Positions 35,190 to 44,409 of a stretch of DNA of 64,000 bases are shown one piece after another. The DNA lies in contig CM076943.1 in the NCBI GenBank assembly GCA_039566865.1, positions 37,580,663 to 37,644,662 of the forward strand, in the 5' to 3' direction. The first letter of the stretch is position 1; each line of letters opens with the position of its first letter. Position numbers and translations under genes: made by a program. This stretch comes from Aurelia coerulea. Its lineage: Eukaryota > Cnidaria > Scyphozoa > Semaeostomeae > Ulmaridae. The notes under the pieces were generated by a model. The model was not told the DNA's origin and did no database searches. It was given only the letters and a program-made list of their open reading frames with translations.

Positions 35190-35738
35190 AAAGGTACTGG
35201 TGACAATGAGTACTGAAAGGCTTTGTTGATATCGATTGACGCTCTCGCTTCTTGAGACTTTGCAGCAAGAAGACCCAGTATGTCACGCTGAACAGTAACA
35301 TCTTGCTCTCTTGCTTTATTCTTTGACTTCACTTTCGACTGGAGACTTTGGTCAGCAAAACTCTTCCAAGGTGCATGCTTGATTGGGTCGAAGAAAAGTT
35401 GTCTGTCTTTTTCGGCTGGATCCATTCGAACGCAAAAGTCGTCTCTCATTTGGGTGCCACGTTCTTCGACCGTAAGAAGGCATTCCGCGATATCATCTCC
35501 CACTGGACATCCTGATGCTAAATTGTACAATTTGCAGGAATCCAGATCATCGCTGAATGGATTTATAAAATCTTCTTTCAAAACTTTGACAATCCTCTGT
35601 ACTCTCGTTTCAGATTTCAGTATCTCACCCTCACGAAGACACTTTCTTGGATTGGCAGATGTTTTGTCAAGGCCTGTCTCACTTCTGAGGGCGTTCACGT
35701 ACTGTGCTGCAAAATGCCTTGAAAGTACCCATTTGTTG
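35190..35738 (-). pseudogene. Broken HxxCY-family gene, segment 4 (C-terminal)
   Basis: This is the last visible part of a minus-strand gene whose other parts lie at 42703-43250, 40285-41435 and 37930-38825. It begins with the stretch NKWVLSRHFAAQYV, continues through KCLREGEILKSE and RVQRIVKVLKEDFINPFSDD, and ends SPVPLTQIYFE before a stop. The stop may be premature, because similar proteins usually continue past a PVPL motif. The function of the family is unknown. The LINE at 35744-37924 separates it from segment 3. Removing that LINE together with one copy of its TATGT duplication joins STY to NKWV in frame. Confidence 0.7.
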
Positions 35739-35743
35739 TATGT

Positions 35744-37924
35744 CTCAGAGAAGTACTGCCCCTGGATTGATAAGGACCTGAAGAAACTAATGCAGACCAG
35801 GGATAAGCCAAAAAGGCTGCAACCAAAAGAAAATCCCAATTCCTTATGGACTCTTGTAAACAGGTCCGTAACAAGGTCAATCTCCTAAATATCCAGCTAA
35901 AGAAGCAGTACAATACTAATAAGATCTCTGCATGTCAAGGTAACATGAAAGAGTCATGGAAAGCAATCAATGAACTCCTCAATAAGAGATCAAAGTCCAG
36001 CAACATTGATTGTCTTAAAGAGTCTAGTTCAGAAACAGTTCATAAAAAAGATATTTCTAATGCAATGAACAGTTTCTTTTGCTCAGTAGGTAAGGATCTT
36101 GCTGACAAAATAGATCCAGCCCCAAATCCCCTCCTTGCAGGTGACTATGAAATTAACAAACATAAGGCAACGTTCCACTTCAGGACCATTGAAGTGCAGG
36201 AGATCAGGGATGCATTTGCCACTGTTAAGACAGCAAAGAGCTTTGGGACTGACAACATCTCTAGCTGCTTTCTGAAGCTTGCGCTGCCTTTTATTGAAAA
36301 TTCGCTTGCTTTCTTGTTCAATACATCCATTGAAACAAGTCGTTTTCCTGACTCATGGAAAGTTGCTAGAGTTACTCCGATTTTCAAAGATGGCGACAGG
36401 GCTGAAAAATCTAGCTATCGACCAATATCAGTCTTGCCCGTCATCTCAAGGCTCTTTGAAAAATTAGTAACAAATCAGCTGTACCAGTATATGAATAATA
36501 ATGGCCATTTTTCATCAGGCCAATCCGGCTTTTTGCGCCTTCATTCAACTGTAACATGCTTACTGAAAAATGCTGACGACTGGTATAATGGAATGGATCT
36601 TGGAAAGCTTGTGGGTCTAGTGTTAATTGACCTTAAAAAGGCATTCGATACCGTCGATCATAACATTCTCTGCAAAAAGCTTGAGCTTTACGGTGTACAA
36701 CAACGTGAGCTCTCTTGGTTTAAATCCTACCTAATGAACCGGAAGCAATTTTGTAGGGTTGATGGGGTAGATTCCGAAATTGGGGACATTGAAGTTGGTG
36801 TTCCACAAGGTTCATGTCTTGGCCCTCTTCTCTTCCTCGTCTACATCAACGATCTCCCACAAGCAGTTCAAGAGTCCAACGTGTCCATGTATGCTGATGA
36901 TACCAGTTTGTGCTACCAGTTTCACGATCTGACCCGGCTGAATGAGGCTATTAACAGCGATCTTAGAAAGCTGGATGCTTGGCTACAAGGCAACAAGCTT
37001 TCCCTGAATGTTGCAAAAACTCATTCAATGCTTGTTTCCACCAAGCAGAAACACAACATTTTCAAGGGTCAAAATGAAGACTTGAAATTGAAAATACAGG
37101 ATAATGAGCTTGAAGTAGTCAAAAAGACAAAATATCTCGGTTTGCAAATTGACTGCTCTTTGGATTGGAAAGAACAGATCAAGGCAGTATCTGCCAAGGT
37201 CTCCAGGGCAGTTGGATTTCTAAAACATGCCAAGTCTTTTCTTCCGAAAGAAACTTTGCAAACTCTCTATACAGGTATTGTTGAGCCCCATTTTCGATAC
37301 TGCTGTTCTGTCTGGGGCTGCGCCGGTTTAACTGAAGTTAATCAGTTACAAAAACTTCAAAAGCGTGCTGCTAGGATAATAACGAATAGCAGATTCGATG
37401 CCCCAAGCAGACCTCTTATCGAAGAGCTGGGATGGAAGACCGTTGACGAACTGATTACCAGTGAATCTAAGACAATGGTCTTCAAGTCCCTGAATGAGCT
37501 GGCCCCACAATACCTGTGTGACCTCTTCACCCGAAATTCGCTGTGCTCGTCATACAGTCTTCGTAACTCGGGGACCGACTTGAGGTTACCGATGAATAGG
37601 TCAACTAATGGCCAGAAATGTTTCTTTTATAGAGGTGCTAAACTATGGAATAGCCTGTCAGCCGAGTCAAAGCAGGCAACCTCTCTGTATAGTTTCAAAA
37701 AAACCATCTAAAAACAGGCACTTTTCCTTTTGCTTTTATTGTAAATTTTGAACATTGTTGTACATATGTTTTAGATATTGTAAATAAGGTTTTATAGTTT
37801 GATTTAATTAATAGCTTTTTCCCTTTTATATTATATTGTAATTAACGTTTTTATCGGAGGGCCCCTTGAAAATCAACTTGTTGAAGGGCAACCCTCCTTA
37901 AAAGAATTAAATATGAAATATAAA
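35744..37924 (+). mobile_element. LINE (CR1/L2-like), 5'-truncated, in the HxxCY gene
   Basis: A non-LTR retrotransposon whose first bases encode YCPWIDKDLKKLMQTRD, the linker before reverse transcriptase. The endonuclease half is missing. It ends with a hairpin-prone 3' region (GGGCAACCCT after TTGAAAATCAACTTG) and a short AATTAAATATGAAATATAAA tail. TATGT is duplicated on both sides (35739-35743 and 37925-37929). The insertion is opposite in orientation to its host gene. Confidence 0.85.
35846..37711 (+). CDS. Reverse transcriptase of the 35744-37924 LINE
   Basis: The frame has 621 codons, the longest in the window. Reverse transcriptase signatures in order: FKDGDRAEKSSYRPISVLP (about residues 175-195), LVLIDLKKAFDTVDH with the first catalytic Asp, VPQGSCLGPLLFLVYINDL (about 318), and MYADDTSL with the catalytic DD (about 349). 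The thumb and C-terminal region include KYLGLQID, CCSVWG and LQKLQKRAARIITN. This arrangement, without RNase H, fits jockey/CR1/L2-type ORF2. The ATG at 35846 is probably not the real start: the linker upstream (35756-35840) lies in another frame, so a frameshift of one or two bases occurred near 35840. The core motifs are intact, but the element lacks its endonuclease and cannot be autonomous. Confidence 0.9.
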   Translation: MDSCKQVRNKVNLLNIQLKKQYNTNKISACQGNMKESWKAINELLNKRSKSSNIDCLKESSSETVHKKDISNAMNSFFCSVGKDLADKIDPAPNPLLAGDYEINKHKATFHFRTIEVQEIRDAFATVKTAKSFGTDNISSCFLKLALPFIENSLAFLFNTSIETSRFPDSWKVARVTPIFKDGDRAEKSSYRPISVLPVISRLFEKLVTNQLYQYMNNNGHFSSGQSGFLRLHSTVTCLLKNADDWYNGMDLGKLVGLVLIDLKKAFDTVDHNILCKKLELYGVQQRELSWFKSYLMNRKQFCRVDGVDSEIGDIEVGVPQGSCLGPLLFLVYINDLPQAVQESNVSMYADDTSLCYQFHDLTRLNEAINSDLRKLDAWLQGNKLSLNVAKTHSMLVSTKQKHNIFKGQNEDLKLKIQDNELEVVKKTKYLGLQIDCSLDWKEQIKAVSAKVSRAVGFLKHAKSFLPKETLQTLYTGIVEPHFRYCCSVWGCAGLTEVNQLQKLQKRAARIITNSRFDAPSRPLIEELGWKTVDELITSESKTMVFKSLNELAPQYLCDLFTRNSLCSSYSLRNSGTDLRLPMNRSTNGQKCFFYRGAKLWNSLSAESKQATSLYSFKKTI

Positions 37925-37929
37925 TATGT

Positions 37930-38825
37930 ACTCGTTTGAGTCGTGAAGTCCTTAATGCCACCAGCAGTTTTGGAACTTCTCATGAAGGTCTGTTCCCCCG
38001 CACCATCAATTGATTGTCCAATATTTGAGGTGTTACGGCATACGGATATCCCTTTCTCTTCCAATTCTAGCCTTGCACCAGGATGTGTCTCTTCTATGCA
38101 TTGTAATTGACGGCAGTAATATGACCCATATCTCGAATACGTTTGCTTATTCGTTGAGAAACAAACTGCTATTGAATCCTTCCAGCATTGAAGTCGGCAA
38201 TCAAAGTCATTGATATTGACAGCATAATGAAATTTATGTTGCCGATCCACAGCATTCACATAGCCCATCCAAAATTGGGGGGTCTTTCCGCGTTTTCCTG
38301 CCAAGCAAAGTTGCTTCAATTCGTTGTATTTCGATTCACGTTCTTCAAACCAACTTTCACGGAAAATTGCCTCGCAGTCAGCCTCTCCCTTTACTTCGTT
38401 ACTCGTCAAGGCCAAAAAGTCCTCTTGGTCTTCACCTAACAATGCCTCAAGAAACAATCTCTCAATTGCCTCAGCAAAACATTCATGTATTGTCCAACTC
38501 CGGTTATAATGCTTTCCCTTATACTCCGGTTATAATGCTTAGGACCCCCTTTATTCCACCCGATGTACAAAGTTCCGCCTGGTAAACTATCTCTTCAAAA
38601 CCGCTGCCTTGAATGATTTTACCAATAACACCAAAAAATTCCATCATACCGTGAAAGTCTCCAAGGTGTATGACAACTTGCTTGAATTTCTCTGGATTGT
38701 TCCAAACAATGTGATAAAACTTTGACGCTGCTCCTACATCCACAGTTATAAGTCATATTGGCTGCTTTGGATAGTTGCTGAGACTGGAAAATACATTCGG
38801 CGACAGTGCTGTACTCAGTATTACA
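37930..38825 (-). pseudogene. Broken HxxCY-family gene, segment 3
   Basis: Starts near CNTEYSTVAECIFQ, then (after a one-base frame change near 38750) ITVDVGAASKFYHIVW, VVIHLGDFHGMMEFFGVIGK and ELCTSGGIKGVLS. It continues in a second frame through HYNRSWTIHECF, GKTPQFWMGYVNAVD and EQTFMRSSKTAGGIKDF to TQTSTY. The frame change near 38520 is explained by a tandem duplication: CTCCGGTTATAATGCT occurs twice at about 38499-38540. The pattern LGxFH followed by GKHYNR and later a SKTxGGI block is shared with large uncharacterised protein families of invertebrate genomes. That is family recall only; the function is unknown. Confidence 0.7.
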
Positions 38826-40245
38826 CCCTTTTTATCGTCACTTCTCTGTGGTTTTCGAAAAGGTTACAGTGCCCAGCATGCTCTCGTACAGCTCTTAGAA
38901 AAATGCAAAATTAGCCTTGATGAAGGTGGCAAGGCAGGGGCTGTATTGATGGACCTGTCCAAGGCATTTGATTGCATCAGACACGATCTTTTGATTGCAA
39001 AATTGCAAGCCTACGGTTTCTCCCGCGAAGCATTAACACTAATTAATGATTACCTCACAAATAGACAACAAAGAGTAAAAGTAAATGGGTCATTCAGTTC
39101 TTGAAAAAGCGTCACATGAGGTGTTCCTCAGGGGTCAGTCTTAGGGCCTCTGTTATTCAACATATACATTAATGATCTTCTACTCTTCATTCAAAACTCG
39201 GATATATGTAATTATGCAGATGATACTACAATCTATGCCTGCGATAAGAACCTGGACAATATAACTCATAGGCTTGAAAATGACTGTAGTTTAGCTTTGG
39301 AATGGTTTGCCGACAACTTTATGAAATTAAATGCAGATAAATGCCATCTTCTGGTTCTTGGGCAGAGATGTGATGATCCTGTTACTGTTAGGATTGGAAA
39401 TGCTGATGTTGTAAATAGCTCCGAAGAGAAGCTGGAGTTCAAATTGACAGCAAACTTTCCTTCTATAATCATGTTTCCAAATTGTGCCAAAAGGCTAGCA
39501 ATAAACTTTATGCACTTGCTCGCATATCCCCATACATGGATCAGAGCAAACTAAGAACACTCATGAGGGCATTTATTACCAGTCAGTTTCAATACTGTTC
39601 TTTAATCTGGATGTTTCACAGCAGGCAGCTTAACAAAAAAATTAACAAAATACAGGAAAGGGCTTTGAGAATTACTTATAAGGATGCCGAATCTACTTAT
39701 AGTAAGCTATTAGAGAAGGACTGTGCCGTTACTATTCATACAAAGAACTTGCAGCTACTTATGACTGAAATGTACAAAACTAGAAATGACCTGAACCCTT
39801 CATTCATGCAGGAAATTTTCTTTGAAAATGAAAGTCATTACAATCTGCGCAACAATAACGAATTCTTTCAACCTAGGGTGAGATCTGTCAACAACGGGAC
39901 AGAAAGCATCCGTTTCAAAGGTCCGCAGCTGTGGCAAATGTTACCACCAACGATACGTAATTCAGAATCCCTTTGTCAGTTTTAAACAAAAATAAAAAGT
40001 TGGAACGGAGAAAATTGTCCATGTAAATTATGCCGCGTTTTAATTCCGAATTTGGGCTTTTTATGATGATTCTTATTAGATATCTACTTTTACTTTTACA
40101 CTGTATACTTTTGATGACTTGTGAATATTTTATCCACTATTTTTCTTATGTAATATTTGTATTTTAATGTTTTAAAGTTGGAATAAATTAGCTAATTACT
40201 TTTAGCTATCTTTTTGACATTTGTAATCCAACAATAAAGAAATTG

Positions 40246-40284
<39 letters not shown>
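38826..40284 (+). pseudogene. LINE with decayed reverse transcriptase, in the HxxCY gene
   Basis: 5'-truncated inside the polymerase domain, starting at FLSSLLCGFRKGYSAQHALV. Motifs follow across at least three frames: GAVLMDLSKAFDCIRHDL (38775-39104 frame), GVPQGSVLGPLLFNIYINDL and NYADDTTIYA (39118-39425 frame), then the C-terminal region SPYMDQSKLRTLMRAFITSQ (39482-39985 frame). The protein tail CPCKLC is off frame near 40018. The 3' end is CAACAATAAAGAAATTGATAA followed by about twelve TAA repeats (40247-40283). The element splits the host gene between codons for ILRPI and CNTEYST. Confidence 0.8.
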
Positions 40285-41435
40285 GGCCTTAGTATAGGTG
40301 GCAAGAACGTCAGGAGGGTGGATGCACTATGTGCTGTTCCATAAATAAGAATGATCCAGCCAACAAAACGGGATATCAACTGATTCCCTAGACCATGTGC
40401 AATTCGCAAGAGTTTCCAAAAGAAAAGCATTCTTTCCATATGACTAGCACTCTTCCTTTTACTTTGCCCCTCAAGTTGTTGTGGTAATGGCAACAAGACA
40501 GGCTCTTCGTGTGGCTTTATGATACCTTTGGTAACTCATGCTCAAGAACTTCAACTGTCTTACGACCAGAATCAGGGATATATAACTCTAGGTCATCCCG
40601 GCTTACTGAGTCTTTGGATTGCTCTTGGAAGGCAATCCCATGACAGGTATGAATGCTTCCCTCCATCGTTTCCTTTTTGCAGTCAAAATTGTGCCACCAG
40701 AAAAACGTAAGAACGGAACTGCTTTGAGATGCAGGAACAAGTGGAAGCGGATAATTCCGTGATGCCATTGTTTGAACCAACTCAGCGTGTGCAGTTTCAA
40801 TCCTTTGCACCGTATCATAATTGCATGAGTTTCCGAACCTTGCCAAGATATCTATCGGGAGCCTCTGTCCTGTCAGGCTATGTAGTGCAGTTCCAAGCAA
40901 AGTATGCTTTGCCGTCATAAACTGTCGCTTGGAAACAGCATGAACTAGATCCTGAGCAATTGCTGAAGAGTAACGTTTCACCTCCTCGCCAGCTGAGTGA
41001 TGCGTAGAATGCAGCAAGAGTATCCGAAACTCAGTCAAACTTTGAGGTGGTTGCCTTTCTTCTGCTTTCAGATCTTCAACCGTAGGTGGCCAACGAAGAA
41101 TGGGAGCATTATCAATCATATTCATGATTTCCTCACGCAAAATCTTTACAGCTTCTTTGAGGATAAAACTTCTGTTTTCTTTAACAAAACTACTGACGCT
41201 GGTTTCAGAGATGGCTTTGCGACTTATAACTACCTGTGCCTCGTGGTAAGCAATGCTCACGAAAAGAATTTGATCACCGAATTCATGCTCTAACCTTTTC
41301 TTTACTTTGCTTCGCACTCTCGTATCTTCTTTATTTAGGCCATAAATTTCAGTAAGAAGCATCATTGAAACGCTTTGGTCTCCATCAATGACATGCTCTT
41401 GTACAAATTCTCTGAGTGCATCGAAGTCACCAACG
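40285..41435 (-). pseudogene. Broken HxxCY-family gene, segment 2
   Basis: A long frame begins VNVGDFDALREFVQEHVIDG, passes through RSKVKKRLEHEFGDQILFVS, LTEFRILLLHSTHHSAGEEV and HTLLGTALHSLTGQRLPIDI, and ends near TVEVLEHELPKVS at 40517. A one-base frameshift then leads into KPHEEPVLLPLPQQLEGQ and LISRFVGWIILIYGTAHSAS, ending ILRPI at the LINE. The first part is well preserved (about 310 codons). No catalytic motif that I can name. The middle and end are weakly diagnostic. Confidence 0.7.
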
Positions 41436-41439
41436 TTAA

Positions 41440-42698
41440 CCCTATCCAGACTGGGGGGGCTCATTCAGCCCCCCCACCTACTTAACTGAGCACTGCTCCA
41501 AATTGGTTCAACGAACCAGGAAATTATTTTTTGACTTTTAGTTTCTATCCTTTTGAAGTGTGAATTTGTGCGAAATTTTGAAAAAAAAATTTAGGGGGCC
41601 GGGGGGTGGCTGTCTTTTTCAGAGTGGTCGGGGCCAACTTTTAGGTAAGCTGCTTATGGATGTAATTCCAGATCACCTCATAGTCCTTTGATAATATCCT
41701 TTTTCATTTGTGAACTTTTAATCTGTAAGGTCTCTTTAATTTTTTCCAAGAACAATAGAACAATTATGTGTCACGTGACCTTATCAATGACGTCATCTTT
41801 AAGAAAATGGCAAAAATTAGTTTGCGGACTTTCTGCAAGGATATTTTGACCCCAAATGTTTTACAGCGGCAATAAATAGATTAAAACTGATCAACAGGGT
41901 TGTTTCCATCTAAGCTGTGTAATTTTGTTTGAATTTTGTGCATCATTGGCCGCAAACGGTATAAGATTCCCCGGGGGTATCCTCACATAGTACTATTAAC
42001 GGTCAGTTTTCATGCATATCTTGAGAATCTGTTTTACAGTGAGACTTTTTTGACTTGAAAGTGTTTAGTTTGTCAAGATATTATCAAAATTTCACTAAAT
42101 AACTATCCTCAACCCCCTTTTTCCCCCTTCCTTCTTCCTTCCAACTCATTTGCTTACTACTGGGAAAAAATGCTGATGTCAGCATTTTTTGCAATAATCA
42201 AAACAAAAGTTTCAAAAGGAAAAACGAAGTATGCAACGATCACTTATCATCAAAGTAGTTTTCATTGTAAACTATGGAGAAATTCTCTAATATGGCTGCA
42301 TTTGTCATTTTTCAGAAAAACAAGATTTTTAATCTCTTTTTCCGCCATCTTGAATTTGCGAAAATCAAATTTTTCACTTTATAAGTATATTTTCACTTTC
42401 TAACAATGCTTTGATAGGCATAATTTGGTTTCATGAATCATTCTTAGAAAATTATAAAGATTTAAAAAAAAGTTGTTTTTTTCATTTTGTTCGTGGACAC
42501 GTGCCAGTTGGTCTTGAATAATTATGACGTCATATCTATTTTTAGAAATTTTTTTGTTAGAAATGATAGATCATAAGTACGGCTACCTGCATGCTGAGTT
42601 TCGTCTTCGTAAGTGAAGGAATGGCGATTTTAGAGAGGGGGGGCTGAATGAGCCCCCCCCAGTCTTCTAGTAGCTCAAAAAGCCCAGTCTGGATAGGG
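41440..42698. mobile_element. piggyBac-like element, TTAA duplication, in the HxxCY gene
   Basis: The ends CCCTATCCAGACTGG and CCAGTCTGGATAGGG are perfect inverted repeats. TTAA is duplicated at 41436-41439 and 42699-42702. TTAA targets and CCC-starting ends are hallmarks of piggyBac-type elements (Kolobok also uses TTAA). Removing the element and one TTAA joins EESSSSV to NVGDFDAL of the host gene in frame. Inside each end is a hairpin GGGGGGCTGAATGAGCCCCC. The interior contains perfect TGACGTCA palindromes at 41788-41795 and 42525-42532. No transposase. Confidence 0.9.
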
Positions 42699-42702
42699 TT
42701 AA

Positions 42703-43250
42703 CTGAGGACGAAGATTCCTCGCACACTTCTGTCTGTGTACTTTTACTGCCAATTCGGGTATAGTCTTTATAACACTTTTCGTGAAACCTGAATTCTTTG
42801 GCAATAAGATCTTCACCAGATACTACCAAAGTCATTTCTTCATCATTATGTAACTCTGCAGCAATCTTTACCTTTGCACATGCCGACATCGTTTGTATGA
42901 TTTTAGCGTTTTGTTTTGCGCCTTTCACTTTTTTTGCCCTGGCTGTTTTGCATATCATGCAGATATTCGGAAACAACACGCCAGATAGTTCACCTGATCG
43001 TTTTTGTCTCTTTGACTCTGCTTGCTGCGTTGCTTCAACTGAATTCTTGCGCTTCGCAACAGAAATTGCGTTGGTGAATTTTTGGTAACATTGTCGATGA
43101 TAGCCATGTTTTTCTGTATCCAGAATTGCTGGTATTGAGTCACATTGCTCTTGGTGTAAATAGGCACCGCCCAAAGCATGCCGTGCTGCCTTTCCATCAA
43201 GTAGCTGCGCATATGTGCTTTCTTTAAGACGTGTAATTTCAATGTTGTAA
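42703..43250 (-). pseudogene. Broken HxxCY-family gene, segment 1 (N-terminal)
   Basis: The readable frame starts near ITRLKESTYAQLLDGKAARH and contains GGAYLHQEQCDSIP followed by HGYHRQCYQKFT. A second cysteine set follows (FPNICMICK), and then FRFHEKCYKDYTR. Two HxxCY motifs, each preceded by cysteines, suggest paired zinc-binding modules; that is inference. It ends CEESSSSV at the TTAA element. A true start codon is not evident: upstream of 43250 the frame is unclear, and an intron or a missing exon is possible. The 128-codon overlapping frame (42955-43341) is a shadow except perhaps at its beginning. Confidence 0.7.
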
Positions 43251-43259
43251 AATTTTCAA

Positions 43260-43700
43260 ATGGGAATAGTGGACGACGCAGTGAAGAGCCATAGCCAACC
43301 TTAAAACAAACCATGCAATGAATCAGTCGAAGAGAACACAAAACCAGTTCGATGAACCTTCTTTCACATCATCAAATGAATTACAAAATATAGAATATCA
43401 AAGCGTATGTAAAAGACTGAAAAATCATAAATACCTGCATTTCAAATATACAGTCAATTCATCAAGCCAACATGATCATCCAAAACGATTCTAAGCGTGT
43501 AGAACAGAAGCAGTAACTTGTCTTCTCTCTGTTTTGAAACTTTATTTTATGAAACCAGTAGACAGAAGTAGCATAAATATAGTTGAATCAACTTCCTATC
43601 GTTGACAACATTGACAGCATATTGTTACTGATGTGTTTCGTTGAGGTGTTATCTATTGTGTCTTCTTTTTAAGTGTGTTAATTTTTCCATCCTCGTCTGT
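43260..43700. other. Spacer upstream of the broken gene
   Basis: No supported gene. A promoter or 5' exon of the broken gene would be expected here, but I cannot identify one. Confidence 0.4.
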
Positions 43701-43706
43701 TAGTAA

Positions 43707-43888
43707 TTGTTGGGGAGATGAGATCGCTTTGTCCGAGGAAACCTTACGTGTCCCCCCGTGCAGTGGGTCAAAGCGCATGCGCCCGTCAAAGTTTCAACCC
43801 CAAAACACTACTGCGCATGAGCTTTAACCTACTGCACGGGGGGAAGCATGGGTTTCCTCGGGTGAAGCGTATCTCGTCTCCCCAACAA
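43707..43888. mobile_element. 182-bp fold-back MITE
   Basis: The ends TTGTTGGGGAGATGAGAT and ATCTCGTCTCCCCAACAA are inverted, and the arms share CGAGGAAACC and CCCCCCGTGCAGT. GTAA is present on both sides (43703-43706 and 43889-43892), a possible 4-bp duplication. GC-rich centre with TGCGCATG. No gene. Confidence 0.8.
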
Positions 43889-44043
43889 GTAAAGTGAAGG
43901 GGAATGAAGCAAAGAAATCGAGTTTTTAAAACATAAACAGAACTATAGATATCAACAACTAGGTGAAGAGATTATGATACTTCTACAGTCTAACTATTAC
44001 GTTTCTACGGTAATCTGAAGAGAAAAAAATAGATTAGTTTAAG

Positions 44044-44407
44044 TGGGGGTTAGGAAGTGCAACTGCGGCAGTCAGAGAGACCTTGCTCGACGCACCTTTT
44101 TCGAAAGTTGGTACTTTCCTCGCCTGGGTAAACATAAACTATGGTCTGCTACTTCAGAATGTAATCACAGACAGTTTACTACTTTCCCTTTTGAGGTAAT
44201 CCCAACGCCTCGTTCTCTGAGGGTAATCATAAGCCACAAGCAGGTACTTTCCCCGTCGGGTAATCCCTGCGACCTACTACTTTCCCTCTCGAGGTAGTAT
44301 CATATTTTTGTTGAGGTCTATCGAGCAGGCCTTTTGAATTTAAATTTGGAGCCGATGGAGGAGGTTTTTAAAATCCTTCCGCCACAGTTACACTTGCGTA
44401 ACCCCCA
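44044..44407. mobile_element. MITE with an internal array of about 33-bp hairpin units
   Basis: The left end TGGGGGTTAGGAAGTGCAAC and the inverted right end TACACTTGCGTAACCCCCA form imperfect 30-bp inverted repeats. Between them, six degenerate units starting at about 44112, 44150, 44180, 44212, 44245 and 44278 follow the pattern TACTTTCCCTCTCGAGGTAATC, each roughly self-complementary. No clear target duplication and no gene. Confidence 0.7.
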
Positions 44408-44409
44408 AC

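Noticed and set aside
35379..35888. 169-codon plus-strand frame overlapping the broken gene
   Set aside because: Mostly antisense to the HxxCY segment 4; only its last part is the LINE linker, which is covered by the LINE entry.
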